The position numbers and the translations under genes were made by a program. Below, one piece after another: positions 33,489 to 42,066 of a DNA stretch of 64,000 nt (the stretch's first letter is position 1; each line of letters starts with the position of its first letter). This DNA comes from Rhodococcus sp. H36-A4 (GTDB taxonomy: Bacteria; Actinomycetota; Actinomycetes; Mycobacteriales; Mycobacteriaceae): assembly GCF_027158005.1 (NCBI RefSeq), contig NZ_JAPVLQ010000002.1, positions 620,001 through 684,000 of the forward strand. Direction: 5' to 3'. The notes beneath the pieces were generated by a model. It made no database searches. It was not told the origin of the DNA and saw only the letters and a program-made list of their open reading frames with translations.

Positions 33489-34418
33489 CTAGAACGGGAC
33501 GTCACCGGTAATCGTCACACGCTGCATCGTGCGGGGATCGGGGTAGTAGTCACCGCACGCATAGTGCTGTGTCGCACGGTTGTCCCAGAATGCGACGGAG
33601 CCGGGCTCCCAGTGAAAGCGGCACTGGTACTCGGGGTGGGTCGCCTCGCGCATCAAGATCTCCAGCAACTCGTCGCTTTCGTCACGGTCCATCCCCACGA
33701 TGTGTGAAGTGAACACCTTGTTGACGTAGATCAGCTTCTGTCCGGTCTCTGGATGTGTGCGAACAACAGGGTGCTCCTGAGGCGGGTTCTCCCGATCCTT
33801 CTTCGCCTTCTCCTCCGGTGCCAGACCTCGTCCGAACTGATGTCTGTGGACGGCCATCTTGCCCTCGACTCGCTCCTTCACAGCATCAGACAGCCCGTCG
33901 TAAGCCACCGCCATGTCGGCCCAGAGGGTGTCACCGCCGGTTCGTGGTACCTGGACGGCTTTGAGAATGGATCCCATCGCAGGTGCCTTCATGAACGAGA
34001 CGTCGCTGTGCCACACATTTTCTACCGGGATATCGTGTTCGCCACGTTGGAGCAGGACCACCTCGGGGTGATCGGCCTTGGGAAGGAAGGGGTGGATCTC
34101 TGGTTTCCCCCACAGCGAGGCCATATCGCGGTGGGCGCGCGAGTCGAGCCTCTGGTCACGGAAGAAAATGACCTTCCACTCGAGTAGGCATCGGTGCAGT
34201 TCGGCCTGCAGTTGCGGATCGATCTCCGCAGACAGATCCACTCCGCGGATTTCTGCGCCGATCGTCCGGGAGTACGGGACTACATCGAAGAGTGTGTAGG
34301 GGGCCTGCGCGCTGTCGTCGGCGGTCCGGTGCAGAGGCCGCACATATACCGCGGACAAGGGGCTCCGTCTGGCTGGGGTTGCCTGTGCCGCCGTAGCAAC
34401 TGTGTCGTTATTACTCAC
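33489..34418 (-). CDS. TauD-type Fe(II)/2-oxoglutarate dioxygenase (alkylsulfatase-like)
   Basis: 309 residues from GTG 34418, with AAAAGGAG at good distance. Iron ligands are HSD in NVWHSDVSFM and a distal His in RATQHYACGDY; the 2OG-binding Arg is in TMQRVTITGD. ADMAVAYDGLSDAVKERV and EIRGVDLSAEIDPQL are typical TauD/AtsK elements. Such enzymes release sulfite or sulfate from sulfonates or alkyl sulfate esters. It is last in the minus-strand sulfatase operon, which agrees with a sulfur-scavenging role. An upstream extension to 34550 is not homologous. Confidence 0.92.
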   Translation of the reverse strand: MSNNDTVATAAQATPARRSPLSAVYVRPLHRTADDSAQAPYTLFDVVPYSRTIGAEIRGVDLSAEIDPQLQAELHRCLLEWKVIFFRDQRLDSRAHRDMASLWGKPEIHPFLPKADHPEVVLLQRGEHDIPVENVWHSDVSFMKAPAMGSILKAVQVPRTGGDTLWADMAVAYDGLSDAVKERVEGKMAVHRHQFGRGLAPEEKAKKDRENPPQEHPVVRTHPETGQKLIYVNKVFTSHIVGMDRDESDELLEILMREATHPEYQCRFHWEPGSVAFWDNRATQHYACGDYYPDPRTMQRVTITGDVPF

Positions 34419-34474
34419 TGGTACAAGCTCCTTTTGAAGGCTGGGGAACGTGGGGGCAAAGCGTGGGGTCTGGA

Positions 34475-36079
34475 TTATTGGATCCACGCCTGATCGAGCA
34501 AGATGATGCTGTCCAGGCTCGGGACCGCTCCGTGCACGTTTTCGGTCCACGGCACGAAATTCGCGCCCGCAGAAAGCGCCAGATAGGGGGCCGTTTCGTT
34601 GACCTCGGCCTGCAAGCTGGCCATGGCCGCACGCTTGGTGTCGTCGTCCTTCGCGGTCTGGACGTCACTGAGAAGCTGGTCCATCTTCGGGTCGTCGACG
34701 CCGAGGATGTTATTGGTGGACGTGCTGTGCAGCGAGTTGAACAAGCGCAGGAACGGCGCGGCGTCCGAGATGCTGTAGGCGCCGGTGGCTATGTCGAAGT
34801 CCTTGTCGACATAGATACGTTTGACGATGTCGGTGATCGAGGCACCGTACTCGATATTCACATCGATGCCGACCGGCGCCAGCATCGCCTGGATGGCCAG
34901 GGCTGCGGCCTGCCCGGCCTGCGTCTGCGAAGTGAAGTACGTGATCGTGCCGTCGAAGCCGTCTGCCTTGGCGGCGTCGACGAGCTTGGTGGCCTCGCCG
35001 GTGTTCAGCGACACGGGCGGGACGTCGTTGTGCCATTTGGACCAGGATTGGAAGATTTCCGGGCCGGGCATGCCCTTGCCGTCTTTGGCCCGCATGTCTA
35101 TCACCTCGGGGTCGATCGCCAGCTGCATGGCTTTGCGTACCCTCGAGTCGGCGCCGGGGCGGCCCTCACGTTGGTTGATCTGCACGACGGGGTTGGACAG
35201 GCCTAGGGTCTCGTAGAACCCCGGCAGGGTGGCCTTGGCTTCGTCGATGGATGCGGCGTTGAGCAGGAACCCCATCTGAATGCCGCCGGTGTTGAGGGCT
35301 TCGATCTTGGGCCGGTCATCCTTGATGTCGACGAACTTCAGGGTGTCCAGATGTGGCTTGCCGTTCCAGTAGTCCTCGCGAGCGGTGAGCACGAGTTCAC
35401 TGCCCGGGGCCATGGACTCGAAGGTGAACGGACCGGCGCCGATCGGCGTGAACGTGCCATCCGGCTGGTCCGAGCCGGCCGCGACGATCATGCCGTGGCC
35501 GAAGACGAGTATCGACGGGAACTCGCTCCACGGCTGGTTCATCGTGTAAACGACCGTGGATGCATCGGTGGCCTCGACAGACTTGACGCCGGCCTGGAAT
35601 GCCTGGGTGTTGGCGCCGCGTTTTTCGTTGAATCGGTTGGTGCTGGCGACCACGGCGGCGGCGTCGAGGGGGGTGCCGTCGCTGAAGGTGACGCCGTCGC
35701 GCAGCGTGATGGTCCACGTTGTGTAGTCCTCGCTCGAAGTGAGCGATTCCGCCAGCTGTGGCTTGTAGGACTGGGATTCGGCGTCGTAGCGCACGAGGAG
35801 GTCGTATACAGCGGCCATCTCGGTGCCGCCGGTGGAGCCGGCCGGCTGGGTTCTGGTCGGGTCCAGGCCGGCGACCGGGGAATAGCCGGCGAAGCTGAGG
35901 GTGCCGCCGTCCACGGGGGTGCCCCCCTCGGCCTGGTCGCCGATGATGCCGACAGCGCCCGGTTCGGTCTCCGGTCCCGACCCGCCACCGTTGTTGCTCG
36001 CGCAGCCGGCCAGGAGCAGGCCGCTCGCCATGACGGCGACCGCCATAGTGCGCAGTCGTCGTTGCCTGAGAACAGTCAT
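34475..36079 (-). CDS. solute-binding lipoprotein of a Dpp/Opp-type ABC importer (orphan)
   Basis: 534 residues. Signal peptide with lipobox LLLAGC (Cys26), then the SBP_bac_5 fold: LRDGVTFSDGTPLDAAAVVASTNRF, AGPFTFESMAPGSELVLTAREDYW and VRKAMQLAIDPEVID are diagnostic. Family members carry peptides, nickel or other small solutes to a membrane ABC transporter. No permease or ATPase lies nearby in this operon, so it must share one elsewhere. It sits between the arylsulfatase and the dioxygenase, so an organosulfur ligand is a reasonable inference. Confidence 0.9.
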   Translation of the reverse strand: MTVLRQRRLRTMAVAVMASGLLLAGCASNNGGGSGPETEPGAVGIIGDQAEGGTPVDGGTLSFAGYSPVAGLDPTRTQPAGSTGGTEMAAVYDLLVRYDAESQSYKPQLAESLTSSEDYTTWTITLRDGVTFSDGTPLDAAAVVASTNRFNEKRGANTQAFQAGVKSVEATDASTVVYTMNQPWSEFPSILVFGHGMIVAAGSDQPDGTFTPIGAGPFTFESMAPGSELVLTAREDYWNGKPHLDTLKFVDIKDDRPKIEALNTGGIQMGFLLNAASIDEAKATLPGFYETLGLSNPVVQINQREGRPGADSRVRKAMQLAIDPEVIDMRAKDGKGMPGPEIFQSWSKWHNDVPPVSLNTGEATKLVDAAKADGFDGTITYFTSQTQAGQAAALAIQAMLAPVGIDVNIEYGASITDIVKRIYVDKDFDIATGAYSISDAAPFLRLFNSLHSTSTNNILGVDDPKMDQLLSDVQTAKDDDTKRAAMASLQAEVNETAPYLALSAGANFVPWTENVHGAVPSLDSIILLDQAWIQ

Positions 36080-36157
36080 TGAGTTCCTTCGAATTGTGGA
36101 GATCGAACCGCGATCGACTACCGCGGGATGGGGTGATGGCTGGGTGGAGCGTGGCCG

Positions 36158-38506
36158 CTAGTGTGTCGCCATCTCGATCCGCGCACGCTCCGCCGCAGAG
36201 ATGTCCTCCGCCGCAGGAAGATCCACCTCGAGGTAGGTGAGCGTGCCGGTAAACGCGAAGGCGCCCTTGCGTTGGTAATCCGGCGAGACCGCGCTGCCAC
36301 GGTTACGGCCGATGTCGAACTGCTCGTTCATGCTGAAGATGCCGCGCGCGGTGGCCTCGATCCGGCCCTGAGCCACGATCACGCCGTCGACCGAGATCGT
36401 CACGTCGCCGCCCATCCCGAAGCCGTTGCCGTCGTAGTCGAAGTCGACGGTGAGAACCTTCGCGTCCGCGGCGATCGCCTGCTCGGCGCGGACGTGGGTG
36501 ACGCCGCCGCCGCTGTAGTTGTAGCAGTACACCGGCTTGCCCTCGAGCACGTAGAGGGACAGTCCACCGAAGCGCCCGCCGATGCTCGCCAGCACGCCGC
36601 TGGCCGCGCTGCAATCACCGTCGATCCGCGCGGTCATCGAGAAGGAGCGGTTGAAGAAGTTCGGCGCGGCCTTCTCGTCGAGGCCGTCCATGTGCGGGTA
36701 GAGCTTCATCCGTGTGCGCCCGCGCATCGGATGCGGAGGCCGCGACTTCTCGGTGGGGAAACGGCTGACGGTGCGGTCGTCGAGCGGGAAGACCTGGAAC
36801 TTCGAGGCCTCCATGACGAACTTCTGCTTCAGCTCGGCCAGCTTCTCCGGATACACCTCGGCCAGGTCCGCCGCCTGCGACCAGTCCTTGGTGGTGTCGT
36901 AGAGCTCCCAGCGGTCCTCGTCCATCGTCGGCAGCTTCACCCCGCGCGTCGCCATCAGCCACGGGGGGCGGTGCGCAGTGACCGCGGTCCAGCCGTGGTC
37001 GTAGAGGCCGCGGTTGCCGAAGATCTCGAAGTACTGGGTGGTGTGGCGGTCCTCCGCGTCGGGGTCGGTGAACGTGTAGTTCATCGCGACGCCCTCCATC
37101 GGAGTCTGCGGGGTGCCGTCGACCATGTGCGGCGCGGGGATGCCGGCAGCCTCGAGGATCGTCGGCGTGATGTCGATGCAGTGGTGCCACTGGTGCCGGA
37201 CCTGGCCGGTCTCGGCAATCCCTTTGGGCCAGTGCATGATCAGGCCGTTGCGGGTGCCGCCGTAGTGCGAGGCCACCTGCTTGGCCCACTGGTACGGGGT
37301 GTCGAGGGCTATCGCCCATGAGGCCGGATAGTGCGGGTAGCTCGAGGGCTGGCCCAACTCGTCGAGGCGCCCGAGCACCTCGGCCGTGGTGCTCTTGAAG
37401 CCGTTGAGCCCGGCCAGATAGTTGAACGAACCCTCCATGCCGCCCTCGGCGGAGGCCCCGTTGTCGCCGAGCATGTAGATGATCAGCGTGTTCTCGAGCT
37501 CGCCGCGTGACTCGAGGGTGTCGACCAGGCGGCCCACCTCGTCGTCGGTGTGCTCCAGGAACGCCGCGTAGATCTCCATCAGCCGGGCGGAGACTTTCTT
37601 CTGGTCCTCGTCCAGTTCGCCCCAGTGCGGCAGGCCCGGTGCCCACGGTGCGAGGACGGTGTCCGGCCCGACGACGCCCAGCTCGATCTGCTTGTCGAGG
37701 GTGAGCTCACGCTGGCGGTCCCAGCCGTGATCGAACTCGCCGCGGTACTTGTCCAGGTAGCTGTCCGGGATCTGGAGCGGGGCGTGGCAGGCGCCGAACG
37801 GAACGTACGCGAACCACGGCTTGTCCGGGTCCATCGTCTTGACGCCCTCTACCCAGTTCAGCGTCTGGTCGACCAGGTCCTCGGTCATGTGGTAGCCCTC
37901 TTCGGGCGTCTTCGGCGGGTCGATGACCGTGAAGCCGTCGACCAGCACCGGCTCGAACTGGTCCGACTCCGCGCCGAGGAAGCCGTAGAACTTCTCGAAA
38001 CCCTCGCGCAGCGGCCAGCGGTCGAAGGGGCCTGCGGGCGTGATCTCCCACGGCGGGGTCTGATGCATTTTGCCGAATGCACCGGTCGCGTAGCCGTTAC
38101 CCTGCAGCACTCGCGCGACAGTAGCGGCGGAGTCGGGCCGGGTGCCGTTGTAGCCGGGCGAGGTTCCCGCCTGCTCGGCGATGACGCCGAAGCCGACGCT
38201 GTGGTGGTTGCGGCCGGTCAGTGTCGCGGAGCGCGTAGGCGAGCACAGCGCGGTGGTGTGAAAACGCGAGTACTTGATGCCGCCGTCGGCCAGCCGCTCG
38301 GCGGTGGGCGTGCGGCACGGGCCGCCGAAGGCCGAGGCGGCGCCGAAGCCGACGTCGTCGACCATCACGAGCAGCACGTTCGGCGCGCCCGCCGGCGGGC
38401 GGATCTTCTCCGGACGGCTGAACTGAGGGTTCTGCGTCCGATAGTCGTAGGCCGCAGAGACCTTCGACGGCTTCTGCTGGATGGGAATCGAATACCGGTT
38501 CACCAC
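36158..38506 (-). CDS. type I arylsulfatase
   Basis: 782 residues from GTG 38506 with GGGAG upstream. Hydrolyses sulfate esters using a formylglycine made from Cys88 in the motif CSPTR (88-92), continued by SATLTGRNHH. Metal ligands are Asp50/Asp51 in MVDDVGFG, with the later LGDNGASAEGG segment. The C-terminal about 200 residues are a beta-rich extra domain typical of the long soil-bacterial sulfatases. No signal peptide, so cytoplasmic. The FGE that would mature it is encoded divergently with a TetR regulator; the intergenic palindromes suggest TetR control. GC content is visibly higher than in the neighbours. Confidence 0.95.
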   Translation of the reverse strand: MVNRYSIPIQQKPSKVSAAYDYRTQNPQFSRPEKIRPPAGAPNVLLVMVDDVGFGAASAFGGPCRTPTAERLADGGIKYSRFHTTALCSPTRSATLTGRNHHSVGFGVIAEQAGTSPGYNGTRPDSAATVARVLQGNGYATGAFGKMHQTPPWEITPAGPFDRWPLREGFEKFYGFLGAESDQFEPVLVDGFTVIDPPKTPEEGYHMTEDLVDQTLNWVEGVKTMDPDKPWFAYVPFGACHAPLQIPDSYLDKYRGEFDHGWDRQRELTLDKQIELGVVGPDTVLAPWAPGLPHWGELDEDQKKVSARLMEIYAAFLEHTDDEVGRLVDTLESRGELENTLIIYMLGDNGASAEGGMEGSFNYLAGLNGFKSTTAEVLGRLDELGQPSSYPHYPASWAIALDTPYQWAKQVASHYGGTRNGLIMHWPKGIAETGQVRHQWHHCIDITPTILEAAGIPAPHMVDGTPQTPMEGVAMNYTFTDPDAEDRHTTQYFEIFGNRGLYDHGWTAVTAHRPPWLMATRGVKLPTMDEDRWELYDTTKDWSQAADLAEVYPEKLAELKQKFVMEASKFQVFPLDDRTVSRFPTEKSRPPHPMRGRTRMKLYPHMDGLDEKAAPNFFNRSFSMTARIDGDCSAASGVLASIGGRFGGLSLYVLEGKPVYCYNYSGGGVTHVRAEQAIAADAKVLTVDFDYDGNGFGMGGDVTISVDGVIVAQGRIEATARGIFSMNEQFDIGRNRGSAVSPDYQRKGAFAFTGTLTYLEVDLPAAEDISAAERARIEMATH

Positions 38507-38529
38507 TGCTGAACTCCCGCTTCCTCAAC

Positions 38530-38547
38530 TGTAGTCGGGCGACTACA
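38530..38547. promoter_or_regulatory. TetR operator O1
   Basis: TGTAGTCG-GG-CGACTACA, a perfect 8-2-8 palindrome in the 77-bp gap between the divergent sulfatase and tetR genes, 24 bp from the sulfatase start. Confidence 0.75.
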
Positions 38548-38556
38548 TCGATCGAA

Positions 38557-38574
38557 TGTAGCCGATCGACTACA
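38557..38574. promoter_or_regulatory. TetR operator O2
   Basis: TGTAGCCG-AT-CGACTACA, the same palindrome with one mismatch, 27 bp (centre to centre) from O1 and only 9 bp before the tetR start codon. Tandem sites would repress both divergent promoters. Confidence 0.75.
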
Positions 38575-38583
38575 GTTCGTACA

Positions 38584-39186
38584 GTGGACTCCGAAAAAGA
38601 ACGAGACCAGTCTTCGGCAGACGAGCGTCCGCAGGGCCGCGACGCCGTGCGCAGCTCGATCCTGCGGGCTGCGCGTGTGCGTTTCGCCAGAGAGGGCACC
38701 CGCGGATCGTTGCGCGACATTGCAGCGGCCGCCCGGGTCAACGTCGGGCTGATTCACCGCCACTTCGGCCGCAAAGACGAACTGGTGCAAGAGGTTATCG
38801 CCGACACCCTCGAACAGGGCGTCAAACGTCTGGATTCGAGCACGAGCGCCCCGGAAGCGATCCAGCAAATGTTTCTCGGCTCCACTGGTAACACCGATTT
38901 CGTGCGCATGCTCGCCTGGCTGGCGCTCGAGGGCGACGGGGACTCGCCTGGCCCACTTGCGAGCGCTCAGCAGCGGGTTATCGGTCAGGTGCGTGCCATG
39001 TCGCCCCAGAAGCCGGACCATGATCTACGCCTGATGGCCGCGCTCACCGTGATTTTCGGCTGGTCGATCTTCAGCCAGGAGATGTTGTCCGCGTTCGATA
39101 TCGAGCCTTCCGGCCGAGAGGACATCGAGCGCCGCCTCGCCGAACTGCTGGCCCACATTGTCACCGAACCATCGGAATCAGCATGA
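38584..39186 (+). CDS. TetR-family regulator of the sulfatase cassette
   Basis: 200 residues from GTG 38584. There is no Shine-Dalgarno sequence, and the operator ends 9 bp upstream, so the mRNA may be leaderless. The N-terminal DNA-binding part has RSSILRAARVRFAREGTRGSLRDIAAAARVNV and LIHRHFGRKDELVQEV; the C-terminal ligand domain is helical and variable. It probably represses the sulfatase operon and itself until an organosulfur or sulfur-status signal binds. It overlaps the FGE gene by 4 bp (ATGA), so repressor and maturase are co-expressed. Confidence 0.93.
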   Translation: MDSEKERDQSSADERPQGRDAVRSSILRAARVRFAREGTRGSLRDIAAAARVNVGLIHRHFGRKDELVQEVIADTLEQGVKRLDSSTSAPEAIQQMFLGSTGNTDFVRMLAWLALEGDGDSPGPLASAQQRVIGQVRAMSPQKPDHDLRLMAALTVIFGWSIFSQEMLSAFDIEPSGREDIERRLAELLAHIVTEPSESA

Positions 39187-40118
39187 GCACCTCCCCCTGC
39201 TGCGCAGGCGCAGCTCGCGCAGGTTCACTCGCCCCGGAGGCTGCCGCTCCCCGCTCGGCTCGTAGCACCAAGGGGCAGATTTTGATCCCCGGCGGAGCCT
39301 TCGAGATGGGCGACGCGCTCGGCGAGGGCTACCTCGCTGATGGCGAGGTCCCGGTGCATTCTGTCGAACTCGCGACTTTCTATCTCGATGCCACCGCCGT
39401 CACCAACAGCGCTTTCGCAAAGTTCGTCAAAACCACCGGGTACGTCACCGAGTCCGAAATCCATGGCAGCTCTGCCGTCTTCCACCTCTCCATGTCCGCG
39501 GATCGTGCGGACGTGCTCCACCGGCTCGACACCACGCCCTGGTGGCTCACGGTGCGCGGCGCAGATTGGCGCCATCCCGAGGGCCGACTCTCCGGCATCG
39601 GCAACGTACCCAATCATCCCGTGACGCACGTGTCCTGGCACGACGCGCAGGCCTACGCCGCGTGGGCGGGCAAGCGCCTACCCACGGAAGCAGAGTGGGA
39701 ATACGCAGCCCGGGGTGGACTGGCAGGCAAGCGGTACGCCTGGGGCGACGAACTGACCCCGCGCGGGCAGTGGCGTTGCAACATCTGGCAAGGCCAGTTC
39801 CCGGACGTGAACACCGAGGAGGACGGGTTCCTCACCACCGCTCCCGTGAAGACGTATCGACCCAACGGGTTCGGGCTCTACAACATGGCCGGCAACGTGT
39901 GGGAGTGGTGTGCCGACTTCTTCGACTCCGCTTACTACCAGCGCTCACCCGTGCAGAACCCCGCCGGCCCGGACGCCGGCGAGAATCGGGTCATGCGCGG
40001 TGGATCGTTCCTGTGCCACGACTCGTACTGCAACCGCTACCGGGTGGCCGCGCGCGCGTCGAACACCCCGGACTCGGCCTCGGCCAACCTGGGTTTCCGC
40101 TGCGCCAACGACGCCTGA
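39183..40118 (+). CDS. formylglycine-generating enzyme (sulfatase maturase)
   Basis: 311 residues. Copper-dependent oxidase that converts the Cys of a sulfatase CxPxR motif to formylglycine. The FGE-sulfatase domain starts at ILIPGGAFEMGD and includes VTHVSWHDAQAYAAWAGKRLPTEAEWEYAARGG, the GFGLYNMAGNVWEWCADFF signature, and the active Cys pair Cys278/Cys283 in RGGSFLCHDSYCNRYR, closely matching the Streptomyces enzyme. The N-terminal 28 residues are low-complexity. Its substrate is presumably the arylsulfatase at 36158. Confidence 0.96.
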   Translation: MSTSPCCAGAARAGSLAPEAAAPRSARSTKGQILIPGGAFEMGDALGEGYLADGEVPVHSVELATFYLDATAVTNSAFAKFVKTTGYVTESEIHGSSAVFHLSMSADRADVLHRLDTTPWWLTVRGADWRHPEGRLSGIGNVPNHPVTHVSWHDAQAYAAWAGKRLPTEAEWEYAARGGLAGKRYAWGDELTPRGQWRCNIWQGQFPDVNTEEDGFLTTAPVKTYRPNGFGLYNMAGNVWEWCADFFDSAYYQRSPVQNPAGPDAGENRVMRGGSFLCHDSYCNRYRVAARASNTPDSASANLGFRCANDA

Positions 40119-40167
40119 TCCCCGACCGTTACCTCAGTGAAACTGGTTGTGCGGCCGGGAAAGTGAC

Positions 40168-41112
40168 TCAGGCGAGCAGCTCGGTGAGGTCGGCCCACAG
40201 TTGGGTTCGGGCTTCGGCGGTGATCGTGAGGGAGGGAATGGTCAGGAAGCCGTGGAAGATGCCGTCGTAGCGGCGGTGGGTGGTGGGCACTCCGGCGGCA
40301 CTGAGTTGTTCTGCGTAGGCAGTTCCCTCGTGGTCGAGTGGATCGCACCCGGCCGTAATGACGATGGCAGGCGGTAGGCCTGCGAGCGTGTCGGCCCGGG
40401 TGGGGGAGATGTGATGGGGGTGCTCGGAATTGCGGACGCCCCCGGGTGCGTATTGCTCCCAGTACCACTGCATCGCGTTCCGGGTGTTGAAGTAGCCCTC
40501 GCCGTATTCCAGGTACGAGGGGGTGTCGAAGTCGTCGTCGATCACCGGGTAGATCAGGACCTGGCCGGCGATCGGGGGCCACGCGCTGTCGCGGTCCAGC
40601 AGGGCGGTCACTGCCGCCAAGTTTCCGCCTGCACTGTCTCCGGCGACGACGACCCGATCGAGATCGGCCCCCAGTTCGCCGGCGTGTACTCGAGTCCATT
40701 CGAGCGCCGCGTGCACGTCCATGGCCGCAGCAGGCGCGGGATGCTCGGGAGCCAGTCTGTAGTCGACCGAGACGACCACTGCGTCAACGGCATGTGTCAT
40801 TGCTCGGCACAACTCATCGTGAGTGTCCAGGTCACAGAACACGAAACCGCCGCCGTGTGCGAAGACGATGACGGGCCACGTCGTTGCTGCGTGCGTGGTA
40901 CTCGAGAGCGGTTGGTAGATGCGTAGCGGGAGCGGGCCACCGGGGCCTTCGATGACTGTATCGGTTACCGAGCCAACGGGTTTCGGGTTCGGAGCAATCT
41001 GCTTGCGGGCCAGTACCGCGGCACGCGCGTCGGCACCCGTCATCTCCTCCACGCGCGGAAATCCGGCGTTCAGAGTATCGAGCAGGGTTTGGACCTCGTC
41101 GGTGAGACGCAT
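40168..41112 (-). CDS. alpha/beta hydrolase, HSL/acetyl-esterase family
   Basis: 314 residues. Oxyanion motif HGGGFVFCDLDTHDELCR, nucleophile GDSAGGNLAAV, catalytic Asp in TAGCDPLDHEGTAYAEQL and His in YDGIFHGFLTI: a complete hormone-sensitive-lipase-type esterase. Cytoplasmic. It hydrolyses short esters or lactones. It lies next to the IclR gene and near the Baeyer-Villiger cluster, so opening the lactone or ester formed by that enzyme is an attractive but unproven role. Confidence 0.93.
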   Translation of the reverse strand: MRLTDEVQTLLDTLNAGFPRVEEMTGADARAAVLARKQIAPNPKPVGSVTDTVIEGPGGPLPLRIYQPLSSTTHAATTWPVIVFAHGGGFVFCDLDTHDELCRAMTHAVDAVVVSVDYRLAPEHPAPAAAMDVHAALEWTRVHAGELGADLDRVVVAGDSAGGNLAAVTALLDRDSAWPPIAGQVLIYPVIDDDFDTPSYLEYGEGYFNTRNAMQWYWEQYAPGGVRNSEHPHHISPTRADTLAGLPPAIVITAGCDPLDHEGTAYAEQLSAAGVPTTHRRYDGIFHGFLTIPSLTITAEARTQLWADLTELLA

Positions 41113-41175
41113 GGTGCTCCGTTTCTCGGGGTGTACTTCTCGGCGGGTCGAGTAGGGAATTCGGTGAGAGCGAGT

Positions 41176-41901
41176 TCAGTGGTGGTGGGACAGTGCGTGA
41201 ATCGTCTCGGTCAGTGCCACGCCCAACTCCTCGCATCTGTTCGGCGTAAGACGGGATGCTGGGCCGCTGATCACTATCGCACCCATCGGCGTTCCCGCGG
41301 CATCGAGTATCGCTGCACCGATGCTGTTCGACCCCTCGAGAACGGCACCTGCGCTCGAGGCCCAACCCCGTTGGCGAATCTGCTCGTAGTCGGCCGAGGT
41401 CATCAACTTTTCGGGTGCCTGGGCTCGCGCCGTCCGCTGCGCAGGATTCAAGTGGGCGAAGATCGCTCGGCCGGCGGAGCTCGTTTCGAATGGGTGCAGC
41501 TGCCCGACCGGCAGTGCGGTCCGAACCACCTGCATGCCCTCTGCGACGTCGGCCACGACGAGGTTGGTGGTGGTGAGCAGGGCGAGATGGACGGTCTCAC
41601 CGGTCGCATCACGCAGTGGGCCGAGGAGTTGGCGTGCCCGGCCTTGCAGGGATGAAGACTGACGGGCCCGCCCGGAGGCGATGATCGGCTTGGCGCCGAG
41701 TTCCCATTGCGGTGAAGAACCAGGGGCCGGTTGGATCCAGCCGGCCTCATGCAGCGTGGCAAGTGTCCGCTGAAGTGCGCTCTTGTCTTCGCCTGTGGCC
41801 GTGCACAGTGCGGTGAGACCGATCGGTTGGTGGGCAGCGATCGCCTCGAGAATCTCGAGGCCGCGGGTCAGGCTGCGGATCGTCTTGACTGTGATTTGAA
41901 T
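41176..41901 (-). CDS. IclR-family regulator with non-canonical start
   Basis: Translating upstream of the GTG at 41556 keeps a full IclR protein open. The winged helix is VKTIRSLTRGLEILEAIAAH, then PIGLTALCTATGEDKSALQRTLATLHEAGWIQ, and the effector domain follows (ETVHLALLTTTNLVVADVAEG ... LHPFETSSAGRAIFAHL ... GWASSAGAVLEGSNSIGAAI). The frame is closed by TGA at 41914-41916 and contains no ATG, GTG or TTG before the HTH. An ATT at 41899-41901, 9 bases after GAAGG, is the best start (about 241 aa). Otherwise a frameshift is hidden here. It probably controls the cluster to its right. Confidence 0.75.
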   Translation of the reverse strand: MQITVKTIRSLTRGLEILEAIAAHQPIGLTALCTATGEDKSALQRTLATLHEAGWIQPAPGSSPQWELGAKPIIASGRARQSSSLQGRARQLLGPLRDATGETVHLALLTTTNLVVADVAEGMQVVRTALPVGQLHPFETSSAGRAIFAHLNPAQRTARAQAPEKLMTSADYEQIRQRGWASSAGAVLEGSNSIGAAILDAAGTPMGAIVISGPASRLTPNRCEELGVALTETIHALSHHH

Positions 41902-41923
41902 CCCACCTATCCTTCAATTGAAA

Positions 41924-41940
41924 GTGATACACGGTATCAC
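41924..41940. promoter_or_regulatory. IclR-type operator (left copy)
   Basis: GTGATAC-ACG-GTATCAC, a perfect 7-3-7 palindrome immediately upstream of the IclR gene and about 125 bp before the divergent aldolase gene. A GATAC half-site follows at 41946. The same motif recurs at 59828. Confidence 0.7.
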
Positions 41941-42066
41941 CCTACGATACCACAGTGTTGCCAGTCATAGCGTCGGCCATTCGAGCCGTCGGATCGTGAA
42001 CGGCCCTCCGGGGTCGGCCATGGCCGGGTCGATGGACATTCGACGTGAATCGAAAAGGAGCCATCG

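Noticed and set aside
36161..37321. Long plus-strand open frame opposite the arylsulfatase
   Set aside because: Arg/Val/Leu-rich shadow of the sulfatase coding sequence with no ribosome-binding site or homology pattern.
41448..41762. A separate 104-residue gene in the IclR region
   Set aside because: It lies in another frame of the IclR coding sequence; the correct frame gives a full effector domain.
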